From: Aptenodytes patagonicus
Taxonomy: Eukaryota; Chordata; Aves; Sphenisciformes; Spheniscidae
Direction: 5' to 3'
Assembly: GCF_965638725.1 (NCBI RefSeq)
Contig: NC_134952.1
Span: 60,490,065 to 60,554,064 of the forward strand
DNA length: 64,000 nucleotides
The first letter of the stretch is position 1; every line of letters starts with the position of its first letter. The notes under the pieces are model-generated. The model was not told the DNA's origin, ran no database searches, and saw only the letters and a program-made list of their open reading frames with translations. The translations under genes were made by a program, and so were the position numbers. This document shows positions 1-11,700 of the stretch, piece by piece.

Positions 1-3000
1 AAATGTTCAAGAATTCAATTAAGTCTGAACAGATGCTGCATAGGTTAATAGGTAAAAATGTTCTTCAGCTTAAAAAAACAAACCACAAAACATTGGAATT
101 TCTGCTAGATCTGCTTTTGTGAGAAGAACCTGAGTCTACTGTTCAACTGCAGCACAATCAGGAACTGAGGGATAGCGATTATTTTCCTGGTACTGCTACA
201 GACTTAACTAACCAGGTCAGTTAAATCCAGATCTCTGAAAATGTTTCAACTTCTGTTGCTGTGGATTGCTAGGCCTGAGCGACTCGGGGCTCTGACTTGA
301 GGCATTGTGGAATCACCCTTTATCTAGACAAAATCCTATGCAAGTCGTTGCATCTCTGGCATACCACATAGCAGTTCAACAATACCAACCTGCAGTGAAG
401 CTGGAAGTGTCATTACTTTCGTCATATTTGTCATTGCATCCTCTGCTGTGCTGTATTTCTTCACTGATGCTTCAGTGGCTAGTTGTGGGTAGCTGACAGA
501 TCTTTCCTTATTCTTCTGCCTTTGGAAGACTTAACATAACACAGTCCTCACTCATACACCCAAATTCATGCTCTGCTTTGCTGTTCTCACTGCATGCTTC
601 AGGGACGTACTTTTTCCCAGGGTATCGGAAGACTGTACTGCCATCACCTTGAAACTGCGTGATGTGACAGCTGATGTTTCAATTGCATGAAGTACCGGCT
701 TGCAGCCTAGGACAAGAAGCGTATGCTTTGACTCTCACAGCAGATGGAGCAGTGAGTCAGCCTGAAGCCGTTGCAAGGCCAAAACAAAGACTTCTACATC
801 TGTGTGCAGAGGGGTTAGAGAACAATATCCATTGCAGCTCTAGAGGGAAGATGGTCCTCTTGATTATAGGGAACTGGATTGCAGTCCCGGCTGATAAGTG
901 CATGAGGAGCATTATGGCATGCCCTACGTATGCAAACAATGTTGGATGGGATTAACACAAATAGCCAGAGAAAATTTATCATCTTAGATCTTTGTGGAGG
1001 TTGTAGGACGTTCAGATGCTAATGGAAGAACGTCCGTAGTGATTGGGTGTGAAATGAGCTGCCATATGAGGAAGCAATGTCTGGACATGTCTGCCACGTG
1101 GTGGTGCCTTCCCCCCCCCCCCCTTCCCCATTCTGGGGAGGGATCATGTTTGTTTGTGGCAAGGCCTGTCCAGTCCCTGTTCTGCCTTGTCTTCTCTGTG
1201 CCGTGGCATGACCCTGCCCTCCTAATGCAAGTAGTTGCTAACTGTAATAGATGAAAATTCAGTGTCTTAAAAAAATTAAGACAACGTCTTGTCTGCAGTG
1301 TAATGCTGCAATGGACTAAAATACAGGTTCTCTAATTTTATATGTCACCTTCCTTTCTGTCTTGAACTTTTTATTCAGATCCTATCTGTGATTCTGTTAC
1401 TGTGCTCCTGATCCTAGTAAGTGAAGCATTTGAGTTTTATATATGGGCTTACGGATATCCTAGGCTTTTTCTGCAGAGAATAGGAAAGGTGGGCTCACCA
1501 GCACCCTGACAGAAATGGGTATGTTGGCAGAAATGGGAGGTTTCAAGTCACTGTAGCGTCTGGGGAAAAAATGTCACAGTGCAGTCTGAAGGGAGGGGGG
1601 TGGGGGAAAGGTGTTAGTGGCAGCGTAGGCTCTCGATGGCAGTTTGGTGTTCCCTGGATTTGCCCTCACTGGCAGCCTTTGGGGCAAATGGCTGGGCCAC
1701 CTAAAGAACTTCTCGCCTGCCACCCGCTCCAGCGGCGCGAAGGGGGTTGCTGTCCTGCAGCATTCTTCCGAAGCTCAGGAAGAAGGTAGGCTTCGGTGCA
1801 CCTCACAGTGCTCGGCTTCCCACCCAGGACACAGCGGTAGTGGTGTCACCTACCTGTCTCCTTGTCCACTTGTCAGTGTCTGCAGGTGCTCACTGTTGGC
1901 AGAGGCAGAGCATTCAACAACCAAGTCCCGTTTTCAAAATGTGGTCGCAAGTGAATGTGTTAGCCAGCACAATATTTCACCCAGACATAGGGTCTGACTT
2001 TCAGCTGATTTTGAAAATGACAGCTGGTAAATCACTAGGATCAGATTGCTTAAAGGTATTTAGAAGACCTTGAGCCTTTTGTCCTTGCCACACTAAAATT
2101 CTGGTTTTATTTTTTTTCTGTGTGGGATCTAAATCCTTGCTAAACAGAGGGTGATACACAGAGGTGTATTGTAAAGCTTAAATTGTTACCCATTGCGAAT
2201 GGCTTTAGTGCCCCTGCATTCCGCTTGGGGGGATGTTTTTTCTCCTTGTGTTTTCTGTAGTTGCTGGGATAGGATGGTTCAGTATAGTTCATAGATTTGC
2301 TATGTTACTTTGACAGAGAAATTCGATGAAGTACAGAACATAATTGGGATACTTTAATGTATGTCTGCAGCACTGGCTGTTGTAGAACAGAAAGAATTTT
2401 CTCTAGCACTGACATGAAGCTATGGATGTTTGCCTGAAGCAATGCTGGATAGTCACATACGTACTGGTGCAGTTACTTGCAGTTGTGCAAAGCGTTGTCT
2501 TGGCAAGAAACAGTGTCGTCTTTAAAAAAAAGCATAGCTACTGCACAAAGTGTGGCAAGTAAAAAGCTTTGTGGAGTCACGTATTTTTCATGGTGTTTTC
2601 TTCAGTCAGCTGAAAATCTCTTTAGTTTAGAGTCAAACTTTTCTAATCAACAGTTTATAAATCTAGTGAAAGTCTCTGTGAGGGAGGAAAAAACGTAATT
2701 TATTAATTTGTTTTCCATTGGGTTTGAACCATTTGCATTCGTTTGTGAAAATAAGATTAAAGGGCAGTTCTGCCTTATAGAGCCCTCTAGTGGTGATGTG
2801 CTTAATAAACGTGGGAGGGTTTTGGTTTGGTTTTTAGTGTGGTTACCACTGAAAAGAGAAAAGAGGTTTGGTTTTGGTTTTGTTTTTTAATTTTTTAATT
2901 TTTTTAATGCAAACGGTAAGTTTCTCTACTCTCATCACTTGTGGATTGAAATATACTTTACACATAACTGAAAGCAACTTGCTAAACCCTGTAATGAGTT

Positions 3001-3645
3001 TTGCGTTGCCCCGTATCTATACAGATACCTACAAATTGAAGAATGGACTTAAATAGAAATTGCGTTTTGTTGCTACTGATCTGGGAGAAGGGGGAAGGAA
3101 AAGCATCACTTGAGGTTATAAAGCGCCCCTCTGACACTAGTAATACTATCTGTTATTGGAGGATAAAAACAGCCCAAGGTTTTGGATTTTTTTTTTTTCT
3201 TATGCCAGTATTAAAAAGCAACGTGGTAAGCCATATTTTATCTGGCTTAGGAACTGCGGTTCCAACTTTCTGGATTGTTTGTATACTTTAATATTTAATT
3301 CCTTTATCTTTTTGGCTTTGTTTTATGATCTGCAGTGTTCTAGAAAAAAATACTTTTAGGTTAATGATAAGTAATGTCTGCCTTTAATTTTGACTTTTTT
3401 TCTCTCAATTTCTGTTGCTGTAAAATTAGCCAAATTTAAGGGAAGAGGAGGCAGAGGCAATGTGATGGTACATAGGATGGACTGCACATATTAGAAACTT
3501 GCGTTTTAACCAACAAGCGCATATAAAATCTGTATGGTCTCATTAACTGCTACTCTAAGTCTGGAATCCTATCTGAATAACAATAGTAATGCTTTGCTTT
3601 TCTGAGACGTTCAGCATTGCAAGCTCTGACTTTTGTGGAAGCTGC
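1..3645. other. Left flank, no recognised coding exon
   Basis: No exon of a gene I recognise is visible in the first 3.6 kb. Short open frames occur on both strands but have no conserved motif or good splice context. Visible structure is a run of 13 C at 1111-1123, a G-rich patch near 1591-1609, a G/T-rich low-complexity stretch at about 2815-2905 and a candidate polyadenylation signal at 2804. In human the gene just upstream of RRH is GAR1 on the same strand, so this could be GAR1 3' sequence, but no GAR1 coding sequence is readable here. Confidence 0.5.
2804..2809 (+). terminator. Candidate polyadenylation signal AATAAA
   Basis: A canonical AATAAA is followed within about 15-40 nt by a strongly G/T-rich stretch (2811-2845), the usual arrangement of a cleavage and polyadenylation site on the + strand. 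If real, it would end a transcript entering from the left edge, plausibly GAR1 by synteny with human. No coding exon of that gene is seen, so the assignment is inference. Confidence 0.3.
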
Positions 3646-3994
3646 AAGATCGCGCTCTACAACTCCCTGAAAGGAGGTTGTAGCGAGGTGGGTGTCGGTC
3701 TCTTCTCCCAAGTAACAAGCGATAGGATGAGAGGAAATGGCCTCAAGTTGCGCCAGGGGAGGTTTAGATTGGACATGAGGAAACATTTCCTCACCGAAAG
3801 GGTTGTCAAAGCACTGGAAGAGGCTGCCCAGGGAAGTGGTTGAGTCACCATCCCCGGACGTATTTAAAAGACAAGTAGATGAGGCACTTAGGGACATGGT
3901 TTAGTGGGTGGTGGTGTTGGGTCGACGGTTGGACTCGATGATCTTAGAGGTCTTTTCCAACCTCAATGATTCTATGATTCTATGATTCTATGAT
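3646..3994 (+). mobile_element. CR1 retrotransposon 3' fragment
   Basis: This is a 5'-truncated CR1 in sense orientation. It begins inside the conserved 3' end of ORF2 and carries the usual 3' region. It ends in four adjacent copies of the ATTCTATG-type terminal repeat at about 3968-3994, which marks the true 3' end. It matches the other CR1 copies in this window block for block, for example the stretch reading ctacctgaaaggaggttgta or near variants. Its coding frame is a dead remnant. Confidence 0.93.
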
Positions 3995-5652
3995 CTGAGA
4001 TGCTTTTGAAAATCTTGCCAAAGTTTCAGGGGAGGAAAGCAAAGATACCAAATTATCACTATGCTTTTATCTTTCAAGGCAGGACTATGGAGCACTAGGG
4101 AAGTGGCTTCATTGCCAAACAGACCATCTTGCCTTTCAGAACCCTTGCACCCTCTTCCTGCCTAATCTTCTGACAGGAAAAACACCTTAATAATACAAGT
4201 ACCCTGAGAACCGTAAGGGTGAGCGTAGATCTGTGGCATTAAAGAAAATGTTTGCTGGTAGAACTGTGACACATGATCGTCTGTAGTAATGATGACTAAA
4301 TGTCGTGACTGCACAAGTTTTATATCAAAATTTTCTTACCTTTAGATTCAAATGGGTGAAAGATGCAGGATGTCTGTTTTGGAAAGCTGAGGGGTGGGAG
4401 GGAATGCTCTGTGAGCGTTTCACGTGTTAGAGAAGGGAGAGCTCTTCAGGTATACTTTCCTTCCATGGGATGGCTATATTCCTCAATACTGCCTGTGTCG
4501 CTACACCCTTATTGCGGCTCAGAAGACACAGCCCTAGGCTGGGAGCCTTCCTGAGCTGCCTGTGAACCACATAGAGCTGAAGAACCACTGGTTGCTCATC
4601 CTTGTCACCTTTACACCCAGTATGAGTACAAAACTGGAGGCAAAAACTGTATGAAGGGGAACTGGTGGGAAACACCTTCTTTGATTGCTTATACTGATAC
4701 TGCATATAAGCTCTTTGGGCAAGGGTTTATTGCAGCTAATATTTATGCAGGATTTTGTAAAAGGCCTTTACTTTGGTGTGCTGCTACCTCATCATTGAAG
4801 AGAAGAAAACGTGAGCTTCTGCTGCTTAAGGCTTTGGAAAACGCCTAATAATTTTCTGCCCAGTAGCATGCTTTGGAAAATTTGCCCGAAGTAAGCTTAT
4901 GTGTGTGTGTTTGGGAGAGGGAGGGTGTTCAGACTTGTAAGGCATATTCAACAGCCATTTTCTGCAGACCAGGCTATTTTAGAAATGCAGCAATTGAGTT
5001 TTCTGGAAGTTTCATGCTTCACTTTAGAAAATACTGGGCTGTGTTCTTCTTGTGTCTTGTGTCTGTGTCAGCTCGAGAGTTTAAATCAAACCAAGAATCT
5101 TGAAGCAGTAGGTCTTTTAAGGATTTGACTTTGGGATGGGATGGACTTTAGAGTAAGCGTATCCTGCCTTTTGAAGAAATTGACATTTGTGTCTTTATGT
5201 TGTGCTGCGGTTTTGTGTGTTCGCTGTGATGATGGGAATTAATTCCAAGCCAGGCTGATGACCAACTGACCTGAGCCAACTTTTGTTGAGGTTTCCGAAG
5301 CATTGCACAAGAGGTTTGAAGGACAAAGTTTGGGGGCATGTGACAGTTAATCTCTTTAGCAGTAAGAATGAAGTTTAAGCATACTGTTGGAAATGTACTC
5401 AGTTCTGTGCTGCCCTTTGTTTTAATTAACAATCTCCTGCATAGATTTGGAGTGTAAACTTCTTTGCACTTTAGTCCAATTAAATCGTGCTTGGAGGCTG
5501 TCAACGGAGGGGGGAACTCCCCCCACCCCCCTTTTTTTAATTGTTCCGTGAGTTTGTTGAATAATGAAAGAATTTGCCTGACAGGGTTTTGTAGTGTTTC
5601 GTCGTCTTGATGAATTATTGCAGAGGATAGACGACAGTCTCTTTTGTCCAAA
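3995..5652. other. RRH upstream region
   Basis: This holds the presumed promoter and 5' leader of RRH. No transcription start can be fixed from sequence. The notable element is a G6-AACT-C6 inverted repeat at 5509-5524 containing a kappa-B-like decamer (see separate entry). An open frame of 181 codons runs antisense through 5148-5693, overlapping RRH exon 1. It shows no recognisable domain and is treated as unproven. Confidence 0.4.
5509..5538 (+). promoter_or_regulatory. G6/C6 inverted repeat with kappa-B-like site upstream of RRH
   Basis: Six G, the tetranucleotide AACT and six C form a perfect short inverted repeat (5509-5524). It is followed by A, six more C and seven T. The inner decamer GGGGAACTCC (5511-5520) fits the NF-kappa-B consensus GGGRNWYYCC. 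It lies 115-145 nt upstream of the RRH start codon. The match is seen directly; any regulatory function is inference. Confidence 0.3.
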
Positions 5653-5758
5653 ATGCGTTTGAATGATTCATCCAATTCCTCAGAAAGTGACAATGAAGCT
5701 CATTCAGCCTTTACACAGACTGAACACAACATAGTTGCAGCTTACTTAATAACAGCAG
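5653..5758 (+). CDS. RRH: RRH exon 1 (start codon, extracellular N terminus, start of TM1)
   Basis: The ATG at 5653 has A at -3 and opens 35 codons plus one base, ending at donor G|GTATGG (phase 1). It encodes the serine- and asparagine-rich extracellular tail with two N-glycosylation sequons, then the peropsin signature [12 protein letters not shown] leading into helix 1. The start matches the length of mammalian peropsin and no better in-frame upstream ATG is seen. The exon is only 106 nt, so it is easily missed as an open frame. Confidence 0.95.
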
Positions 5759-8700
5759 GTATGGGCATTGGCAAAACGTTGTGTAACTTTTAAAAATAGA
5801 ACTGTAGATCTGAATGCTCATTTTGTATAGCAACAGCGATGGTATTTCATTTTGTATTACACAAATGTCTGATGGCTTTGCTCCATAGTTTACTGACAAG
5901 TTAGCGATCAGCAGGCTGACTGAAGTGTGCAGAAAGATCTGAAGTGTGCAGAAACATCTAAGTTTTCTGCTCTATAATTGAAGGCAGCGTTGTGTCTCAA
6001 AAAATATATTTTGTTGATATGTAATTATAGAAGAGAGTGAGAATTAATTTCTGCCAGCTTGCAAAAAAGATAAAAATAGGGCATAGCTGTCACATCTTGC
6101 ATTTTTCTGTGATGTGCTTGAAGCTATCTTGAGATTTCTCCTGGCCCACACGTTCATAGTAATATATGTGTAGTCTGAGCATGTGAGCGGGTGTCTGTTA
6201 GGGGGATGTAAGGGGAAGGGTTGGAATGTGACTTAGAGGGAGGGAGCTGGTCATTAATCAGAGAAGAGCAGACTCCAGTTGCAGCTGTATTTTTCACCGA
6301 TGACACATGTTAGAAAAAGCATGCTGGAAGGCTTGACATCGTGTTTGTTCCCTGTGACTGCAGTGGCCTTTGGCTAAACTTGAATGATTATGGAATTACT
6401 TTTTTTTTCCCTTGAAGTCTGTCTCATTGTTATAACCACAACTGCTTCAGTCATGTTTTTCTGAAGCATTGAGTGTTACAGCAATGAAACATCAACCTGA
6501 CCAAAACCTGAAACCTACTGTGTTTAAAAATAGGCCTTCTATACCTTTATTATGGAAAATTAAATCAGTTTACAAATACTTTATTCATAGACTGTACCAT
6601 GCATTTTCTATGTTAAAATTAGCTTTTAAAATACTTTAAAATATTGATGTACTTTAGGTTTATATGAAATAGTATTGCTGATGGTCACATTGTATTTAGC
6701 GTATCTGTTTGAAGTGGTGAGTATCAAATTGCTGTTCTGGTAAAGAGGGTATTTCTGAACGCAAAGGCAATCATTTATTTCAGTTTTTTAGAGGAATTGG
6801 TAGAACAGCTACACAGATCAGCAGACTTGTTAAGAAGCTGTAGAGATGGATGATGGTCAGATATTGGAAGGCTAGATACACTCTGCAGTACTACCACATT
6901 ATTTGCAGGTAACTGGATCTATTAGGTGCTGCAAATATGTATGATACTTGTTACAACGTAATCAATTTTGATTAAAATGTATGTATCAAGATGGTCTTTT
7001 CAGATAGTTTGACCACCTGGTGTTAGGGATCAAAGCTATCATAGGTGATCAATGGGATTAGCCAGAATCAACCCAGATCTTCTTTCTTAATCTTGCATGG
7101 AAATTAAATGTCTGTCTTAAAAAAAAAAAGTTGGATTACTTTGTGCGGGTTTTTTTTCTTTTTTTTTTCTTACTATAGTTGGGGAAGTCTAGTAAATCTT
7201 TCACCTGTAGCTTGGACTTTGCTTTCTTAATGAGGAATGTTTTTGACAGTAAGGTCTATAACATTGCAAGTGTGATTGATTGCTTTGCAAATGCCTTACC
7301 ACAGCAAATCTCACATCTGGAAAATTTAAGCTGTGTTAATAAGCAGATGTCTAAGAATAAGAACGAAGTATAGGTACAGTGTTCATCATTATGCTGCTTT
7401 TTAAAGGGTTTGAATGCTTCTCTCTTTTGCAAATAATTGCTTTGTTTTCTGAGAAGAAAGTAATTCTTACATATTGCACTCTACAGTGGTCAGTGTATTA
7501 ATTTTAGTGATGAAACAGGGATACTCAGGCTGCAGGAAGCAGTACTGCCTCATGGATAACCTTCAGCTTATAATGGTGAAATGCTCTGGTACCATTTTAA
7601 AATGCTAACTGGTAAAGTAAATTCCATGTTATACACGGACCTAACCTTCATTGTTTTGATGCTACTACCCCTGTGTCTTGCTTAACTCTGTTAGGGCTTG
7701 TATTTGCATTTGGTCTGCTTTTAGTTTTTGTTGCTTCCCTGGGAAGAAGGAAAATAAGAAATTCTTCTGCTCTTGATCAGGCCGTGAGGTTTTTATCTTC
7801 ATCTTCACAAAACTACAAGGTTTAATTAAAGAAGTATGGGAATAGTTGTCTAACCCTAAGATGTTTCACAGGCCAAGTGGCAGCATCCATGTGCTTTTTC
7901 TGAATCACATGAATTCGTCCCAGCTGATGATTTCAGGTTACTGAAAGTCTTGGGCTTGGTCTGCACTCCCTGCCCTCTAAGAAATCATAGAATCATTTAG
8001 GTTAGAAAAGACCTTTAAGATCATCAAGTCCAACCGTCAACCTAACACTGCCAAGTCCACCACTAAACCGTGTCCCTCAGCACCACATCTACATGTCTTT
8101 TAAAACCTCCAGGGATGGTGACTCAACCACTTCCCTGGGCAGCCTGTTCCAATGCTTTGACAACCCTTTTGGTGAAGAAATTTTTCCTCACATCCAATCT
8201 AAACCTCCCCTGGCACAACTTGAGGCCGTTTCCTCTTGTCCTATCACTAGTTACTTGGGAGAAGAGACCGACACCCACCTCGCTACAACCTCCTTTCAGG
8301 TAGTTGTAGAGAGCGATGAGGTCTCCCCTCAGCCTCCTCTTCTCCAGGCTAAACAACCCCAGTTCCCTCAGCTGCTTCTCATAAGACTTTGTGCTCTAGA
8401 CCCTTCACCAGCTTCATTGCCCTTCTAATGGGCACTGCTTAACTCCTGCCTGGAGAAACTTTGTCCTTCTACTTGACCTGATTCTCAGAAACAGGGAAGA
8501 GAGAACTTCTTGAATCCACATGTTTTTTCTCATTTTGTTCAAGATGGAATCCATCTTTTTTCTTACATTTTGCTCCCCAGAACATTTTTTTTTCTCTATT
8601 ATTAATTTGTTTTAGTGGTGCTAAAATTTTTAATTAATATAGGCTTAACAATTTCCACTTTCTCTTCCCTGTTTTGGTTTGGTTCCCTCCCCCCCCTTCA

Positions 8701-11700
8701 TTTTCAGATTGGGTTCTGAAGCACTAAATTTAAGTGTGTCTAGCAGGATCCTTCCTTCACCCTGAGGATGTGAGTTTACAGTCCTGTTGTTTTTTGATTT
8801 CATTCTTGGCAGCTGTAATAATATCTGTTAAAGCATGCCTCTTAAGAAGCCTGTACTGTTTTACAAACTTGTAATTCTATTTTGCTTCCTCTCTCCTAAG
8901 AGATTTCATGCTACCTGTCAACAGAAGAGCTGACAGAAATGGCACTGTGAGTGCTTTTACTATGGTGTTGGTTTCAGATCAGATCCCCCACTCCCTGCTT
9001 TTGTTCATTTTAGGGGCTCATAGCATCACAGTGTCATTCCTGAAATATGTGAATATATGAATATGATAGCTGATGGCATCTATGTGGCTATGCATCTCCA
9101 ACATCATCTGTAATGTAGTTTTTATGTACTGAGAAGGAGACTTGCACCTGAGAACAGACATGCTTGGTGGTTTTAAAAAGAGAATGGAAAGAGTGATAGC
9201 CAAGAATTAATTATAATTTTGCCTCATTTGATTTTAAAATTACTGAATCTGTTAAGAGAATTTCTGTAATGTAGGAGATTGGTACTGATTAATAAAATGT
9301 TGCAGTGAAACTCCTTATGTGAGTTTCAGGTATAATAAAAAAGGTACCAATTTACATAATTTAAATGGAGAAACTCCATCTGAAAGCTGAAGAATTGGTG
9401 GTGTCCCTGGTGTCCATTATCCAATGTATCATCTTTGTTATATTTTTATGTATGTTATTATGATTGCACTGGCTTTTCTTCTGCCCTTTTTCATATCTGT
9501 CATGGTATTAGCATAGCTCTTGCCGAGCATAGTGGTTCAGATGGTACTTCTGATGTGTATTTGACTCCAGAAATGTCTGCCTCAGTTTGATGCACTGGGG
9601 TGTGTGCTGGTATTTATAAATCTATGGATTGTGTTCTGCCAATGATGGAGTCCACAGGACTTTCCATGATTTGAAGGAATTTCCATATCGATACCAGCTG
9701 AAGTCTTCAAAATTCAACTGTAGAGCCGAAGTGCTTGAAACTGATTCTTGCCCTCAGGTTTTCTAACCCTGCTGATTTGAGGTTGTTGTTTGAACTGCAG
9801 CGTGTTTGGAGTCTGACTATAAATTGATGTTAGAGATTTTTAACCCTGTGCTGCAGCATTGATAGTGACAGAGATGGAAGAACATCGTATAATACTTAAA
9901 AACCTTATTGCCCTTTCCACAGAGGTGTGTCAGCAAAAGCTAAGCTCTGTGTGTCAGGTTTTTGGTGGAGCCAATAGAGAAGCAGAAATCCCAGCAGTAA
10001 AGGTGATGGATTGCCAGGGGAGTGGAGCAGGATGGGCAATGACTGTGAAAGAAGATGGGTCTGCTTTTGGAAGTCCCCATTCAGTATGACAGCCATTCAC
10101 TCAAGCTCCTTACAGAATTATGCCTCAGATCTGTGATGATGAAAACCACAGTGTTTTGATTCATAGGTGAAACTTTTTAAATAAATAAAAAAAAAAAGAA
10201 CATTTCTGAGGGGCATTTCCATGGATAATGTGTTGTTAGACTTTTACCAAAATAACATTCCACTACGCACTTGTAATTTAAGGTGCCCAGGCTATACAGA
10301 TGTTTATAAGTTTTAGATTTGGTTCAGTGATACTGTAATAGCTGTGCCAGACTAGGGAATCTATGAACAACTTACAAATTCCTGTTATTATTTACAAGTT
10401 ATTTTTTTAGTGGCCAAGTTTGCTTGAACATACTGGAATTCTCCATTTTATTGATAAGGGCTGTGAGTCTTTCTCTGCTGAGGTGCAAGGCAGAGTTTTT
10501 AACCTTATTCGGTGTTTATTAATAGCTTGTATTAATAGTGGGTTAGTGAAAGTTTAGAGGATGGGAGTTTGCTCTGGGTATCTCTGCAACAGGCTAGAGT
10601 CTGAAGAGAATAAAACCACAACAAAAAACCCCTCTGTTTTGTAGGAGTGCCATGTAAACTCATTCCAAGAGCCATGCAGTAGAATTTGGCTAGGAAGGAG
10701 GAATAGCAGGAGAAAAGGAGGATCTGGAGGTTTTAATATAGGTCACCAGGATCAGAAAAAGCTTGCTGATGCACAGGGTCCTGAAGAGTGTCCTGGGCAC
10801 CTCGAAGAGCTTTAAGTCCAAAGCAGATTTCAGAAGGACTGGACACGAAGAGAGGAGAATGTACATTTTAGCTTTAGTACTGTATTTCTTTATTACAACT
10901 CTTTGTCTACTGGCCATTTCTTGTGTTGCCTAATAATAGACTTCAGACACAGTTTGAGTGAAGCCAGACTAAAGAGGTTTAAAAATACACAGGTTAGCGA
11001 GGCAGGAGCAAGTTCAGTGCAGAGCTAGACTTTTACCATGGCTATGACACAGCCTTAGAGTTTGTCAGGTGGAGGAAATAGCTCTGGTGCAGACCCAGCC
11101 ATGCCACTGTGGCAGGCTGTGCGGATCATCCAGACTGCTTGACAAGGCTTAGAAAATACAATTTGCAGCAACCTGAGCCAACTGTGATGCTTGCAAAGAA
11201 TCGGGACCTCATGAGCAGAGAGGGGAGTCAGTCTGGCTAGGATAGTGGTAGGAAAGTCAAGCTCCTATATTCCTTTTGCCCAGGATTATTGTCTGAATGC
11301 ACAGTGGGAACTCTCCACTGAGAAAGGAAGATCTCAGGTGGTGGCAGGGGCCTGCTGCTAGGTCAGGTGCATCATAAGCCCCGCTTTTTTTTGCCAGTCA
11401 CCAACCTGCATGGAAGACACCACTGTAGTTGGTGGCTGGAGTGTTTGAATTGTAATCCTAGATGCTTTTGAATTTCTGCTATGCTTGTTGTCATTGCATC
11501 GGAAGTCCCAGGTTTGGCAAAACATTCCACTTTTGGCCCTCACTGAATCCAAGTGAAAGTTACCTAGTTTGAAAAGCTTTTCTTTTCTTTTCTTTTCAGG
11601 TGTCTATCCTCTTTGCAAAATTGTGCTTGACTGAAAATAAAACTTGTTTAGGACTTAGATATTATGATAGCCTGCATTTTCTTCTGCATGTATCTTACTG

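Noticed and set aside
3427-3465. Short Gly/Arg-rich reading (KGRGGRG) after a pyrimidine tract and AG, considered as a last exon of GAR1
   Set aside because: The similarity is limited to a low-complexity RGG-like run of a few residues, does not match the known GAR1 C terminus beyond that, and lies downstream of the likely polyadenylation site at 2804.
3550-3897. Repeated open frames with [11 protein letters not shown]-type peptides, also at 8093, 17189, 28950 and 49266
   Set aside because: They are antisense or sense shadows of the CR1 3' region, not a gene family.
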